Positions 6,556-8,192 of a DNA stretch of 8,192 nt are shown here, piece after piece (the first letter of the stretch is position 1; each line of letters starts with the position of its first letter). Source of the DNA: JBBSTY01 sp038235385 (GTDB lineage: Bacteria; Actinomycetota; Acidimicrobiia; Acidimicrobiales; Acidimicrobilacustridaceae); assembly GCA_038235385.1 (NCBI GenBank), contig JBBSTY010000163.1, forward strand, positions 1 to 8,192, in the 5' to 3' direction. Below the pieces are notes generated by a model. It was not told the DNA's origin, did no database searches, and saw only the letters and a program-made list of their open reading frames with translations. The position numbers and the translations under genes are program-made.

Positions 6556-7748
6556 GCCGGTTCCTTCACGGGGATGAGTGACTCGAGAGCATCTGCCGCG
6601 GCGAGGGCGCCGCCGGCGGAGCGGAACGACGACGCGATGGTGGCCGCAGCCGAGCGGTAGGACGGATCGTCGAGGACCGATCGCGTCGCGTCGAGCAGTT
6701 CGTCGGGTCGGACCCGTCCGAACCGCACCCGCCGACCCGCTCCGGCCCGGACCACCTGCTCGGCGACGATCGGCTGATCGTCGCGGATCGGCGCCACGAC
6801 GAGCGGCAGCCCGTGGGCCAGGGCTTCGCACACGGTGTTGTGCCCGCCGTGAGAGATCACCGCATCCACGTGGTCGAGGAGCGCGAGTTGGGGCACGCGC
6901 TCGGCCACCAGGATGTTGTCGACATCCACGCGCAGATCGACGGCTCCGGGCGGGGCGACGATGATCGCCTGGATGTCGGTGCCGGCGAACGCGTCGACGG
7001 CGGTGGCGAAGAACCGGCCGCCCATCTGGGCGTTCACGGTGCCCAACGACACGAGCACGTGCGGTCGGTCGGGTTCCAACCAATCCCACGGGAACGGAGC
7101 CGACTCGGGGCGATCCTCGATCGAGGGCCCGACGAAGCGGATCGAGGGATCGTCGGTTGCCATCGAGCCGAAGAGCGCTTCGGTCGTGAAGGCGAGCACG
7201 AGGCGCTCGGAGAACCGGAGGTCGCCGCGCATCACCACGTCGGGCTCGACGCCGAGCTCGAGCTGGAGGTCGACCAGCTGCTCACGCACCCAGGCATCCA
7301 CCTTGGGCAACGACGCGAGGGGATCGGTGAGCTCCGCCGAGGTGGTGGCCGAGGTGGCCCACGTGATCCCGGCCTGGCGGGCCACGACCGACCCGGCAAC
7401 CGCCTGTTGATCGACGAGGATCAGATCCGGTGCGTGCGCGAGCACCACCTCGAGCAGCTCGGGTGCCGTGGCCAACGCGTAGGGGATGATGAACCCCTCC
7501 CAGAGGAACTTGAGGGCCTCGGGGCCGCGGAGACCCTGCGCCTCGGCCTGCATCCGGTCGAACGCGGCGTGATCGAGATCGCCGACCACGGGGTGGAAGG
7601 TCGCGCCGGCGGGGAGCAGCGGATCCACCACGCCCGGCAGGCCCGCCCACGCGACCCGATGACCCCGTCGGATCAGCTCCATCCCGACCGGCACGGTCGG
7701 GTTGATGTGCCCGGTCAAGGGCGGTACGACGATGAGGATGGTGCTCAT
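6552..7748 (-). CDS. GT1/MGT-family (GT-B fold) UDP/NDP-sugar glycosyltransferase
   Basis: A 398-residue protein of typical length for macrolide-type and zeaxanthin-type glycosyltransferases. It transfers a sugar from a nucleotide donor to a small, often hydrophobic, acceptor in the cytoplasm. The N-terminal Rossmann domain starts ILIVVPPLTGHINPTVPVG; GHINP is at 13-17, and His14 is the likely catalytic base by analogy with family 1 enzymes. VLVSLGT (231-237) opens the donor domain. The donor-binding signature ISHGGHNTVCEALAHG (298-313), then P314-L315 and DDQP (323-326), is intact. The ATG at 7748 was chosen because the protein begins with the canonical first beta strand there and overlaps the hydrolase stop by 4 bp (ATGA). 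GGAG lies about 14 nt upstream, rather far, so translational coupling is likely. The stop overlaps the methyltransferase start in the same way. Acceptor candidates are a sterol, hopanoid, carotenoid, polyketide or lipid. The sequence alone does not decide. Confidence 0.92.
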   Translation of the reverse strand: MSTILIVVPPLTGHINPTVPVGMELIRRGHRVAWAGLPGVVDPLLPAGATFHPVVGDLDHAAFDRMQAEAQGLRGPEALKFLWEGFIIPYALATAPELLEVVLAHAPDLILVDQQAVAGSVVARQAGITWATSATTSAELTDPLASLPKVDAWVREQLVDLQLELGVEPDVVMRGDLRFSERLVLAFTTEALFGSMATDDPSIRFVGPSIEDRPESAPFPWDWLEPDRPHVLVSLGTVNAQMGGRFFATAVDAFAGTDIQAIIVAPPGAVDLRVDVDNILVAERVPQLALLDHVDAVISHGGHNTVCEALAHGLPLVVAPIRDDQPIVAEQVVRAGAGRRVRFGRVRPDELLDATRSVLDDPSYRSAAATIASSFRSAGGALAAADALESLIPVKEPA

Positions 7749-8192
7749 CGCGCGACCGCGATCTCCGTCGGGCGGCGCTCCCGGCACGCCTGTTCGGCCT
7801 GTCGGTCGAGCCAGTCACCGGTCAGGCGTGCGACCTCGTGCGGGTTCTCCATCAGGAGGGCGTGCGAGCACCCGTCGACGATCTCGAGGACCGTTCCCGG
7901 GATCGAGTCCTCGAGCACGAACGCCCGATCCAAGATGTCCGAGCTCTCGCCGTAGAGCAGGATCGTGGGGCACGTGATGGCCTCGAGGTCCTCCGGCCGG
8001 GTGGGCTCGGACCGCCGGAGATCGGGGCCGAGCGATGACTGCGTGACCAGTTCCTCGCAGGTGCGGACCATGGTCCGGAGCGAGCGAGGCGCCCCCGCGG
8101 CCAGGTAGGAGCGGATGCCGGGGCCGTCGAACCCTGCGACGAGGTCCTCGAGGTCCTCGATCATCTCGTCGCCCCACCCCTCGAACGCCGGG
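7745..8192 (-). CDS. Alpha/beta-fold hydrolase, C-terminal part (5' end beyond window)
   Basis: The frame is open to the right edge (the last visible upstream codons read PAFEGWGDE before Met at 8164), so the N-terminal half with the nucleophile elbow is missing. About 149 residues remain. The C-terminal half shows the standard alpha/beta-hydrolase order: a lid/cap region rich in charged helices, then the strand CPTILLYGESSD, whose final Asp is the likely catalytic acid, then VLEIVDGCSHALLMENP with the catalytic His, and a last helix VARLTGDWLDRQ. The subtype (esterase, thioesterase, epoxide hydrolase, haloperoxidase-like or C-C hydrolase) cannot be told without the nucleophile region. The ATG at 8164 is unlikely to be the true start, since it would leave no nucleophile and the frame continues with coding-like sequence. 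It is the first visible gene of the hydrolase-glycosyltransferase-methyltransferase operon and overlaps the next gene by 4 bp. Confidence 0.85.
   Translation of the reverse strand, partial: PAFEGWGDEMIEDLEDLVAGFDGPGIRSYLAAGAPRSLRTMVRTCEELVTQSSLGPDLRRSEPTRPEDLEAITCPTILLYGESSDILDRAFVLEDSIPGTVLEIVDGCSHALLMENPHEVARLTGDWLDRQAEQACRERRPTEIAVAR

Noticed and set aside
4891..6660. Long plus-strand open frame (589 codons) opposite the methyltransferase gene
   Set aside because: It has a skewed composition rich in Val, Glu, Asp, Gly and Arg and no recognisable motifs. It is the antisense shadow of a GC-rich gene with clear SAM and Cys motifs.
6556..7089. Upstream extension of the methyltransferase frame
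   Set aside because: It overlaps the conserved C-terminal domain of the glycosyltransferase and is Arg-rich without motifs. The ATGA junction with a good AAGGA site gives the true start.
1..8192. Mobile elements, CRISPR arrays, tRNA or other RNA genes
   Set aside because: Read through on both strands: no regularly spaced repeats, no transposase or integrase motifs, no recognisable tRNA-like or riboswitch-like structure in the short intergenic gaps.

Overview
The window is about 8.2 kb of very GC-rich, densely coding DNA. Its high-GC codon use, frequent GTG codons, many long antisense shadow reading frames, and a TAnnnT-type -10 box placed right in front of a start codon suggest an actinobacterium. 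The protein flavour hints at Acidimicrobiia, but that placement is an impression and not a demonstration. I see eight real protein genes, two of them cut by the window ends, and all eight stop with TGA. I see no rRNA, tRNA, CRISPR array, transposase or phage gene.

Left part (1-2612). The 3' end of a YaaA/UPF0246-family gene (peroxide-stress protein) converges on a gene for a secreted lipoprotein with a YVTN-type beta-propeller. Across a 137-bp intergenic region, that lipoprotein gene is divergent from a membrane-anchored DUF305 protein with paired histidines and many methionines. Both products act outside the cytoplasm. A shared role in metal handling (copper or a similar metal) or in envelope stress is a reasonable inference, but it is not shown by the sequence.

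Middle (2613-4572). A left-handed beta-helix O-acyltransferase gene on the plus strand appears to start from a leaderless promoter. It converges on an inositol-monophosphatase-like gene on the minus strand. A small GC-rich hairpin lies between the two genes, and another lies downstream of the DUF305 gene.

Right part (4573-8192, all minus strand). An alpha/beta hydrolase (truncated by the window end), a GT1/MGT-type glycosyltransferase and a 633-residue membrane-associated methyltransferase form a tight operon in that transcription order. Both junctions are 4-bp ATGA stop/start overlaps. The phosphatase gene follows 81 bp later and may be a further operon member or have its own promoter. Together with the acyltransferase, the set (hydrolase, glycosyl transfer, methyl transfer, possible sugar or inositol phosphate removal, O-acylation) looks like tailoring of a glycosylated lipid, polyketide or surface glycan. 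No core synthase is present, so the product cannot be named. The least familiar element is the methyltransferase, which carries a long uncharacterised membrane-associated N-terminal half and a four-cysteine zinc-ribbon-like segment before its SAM domain.
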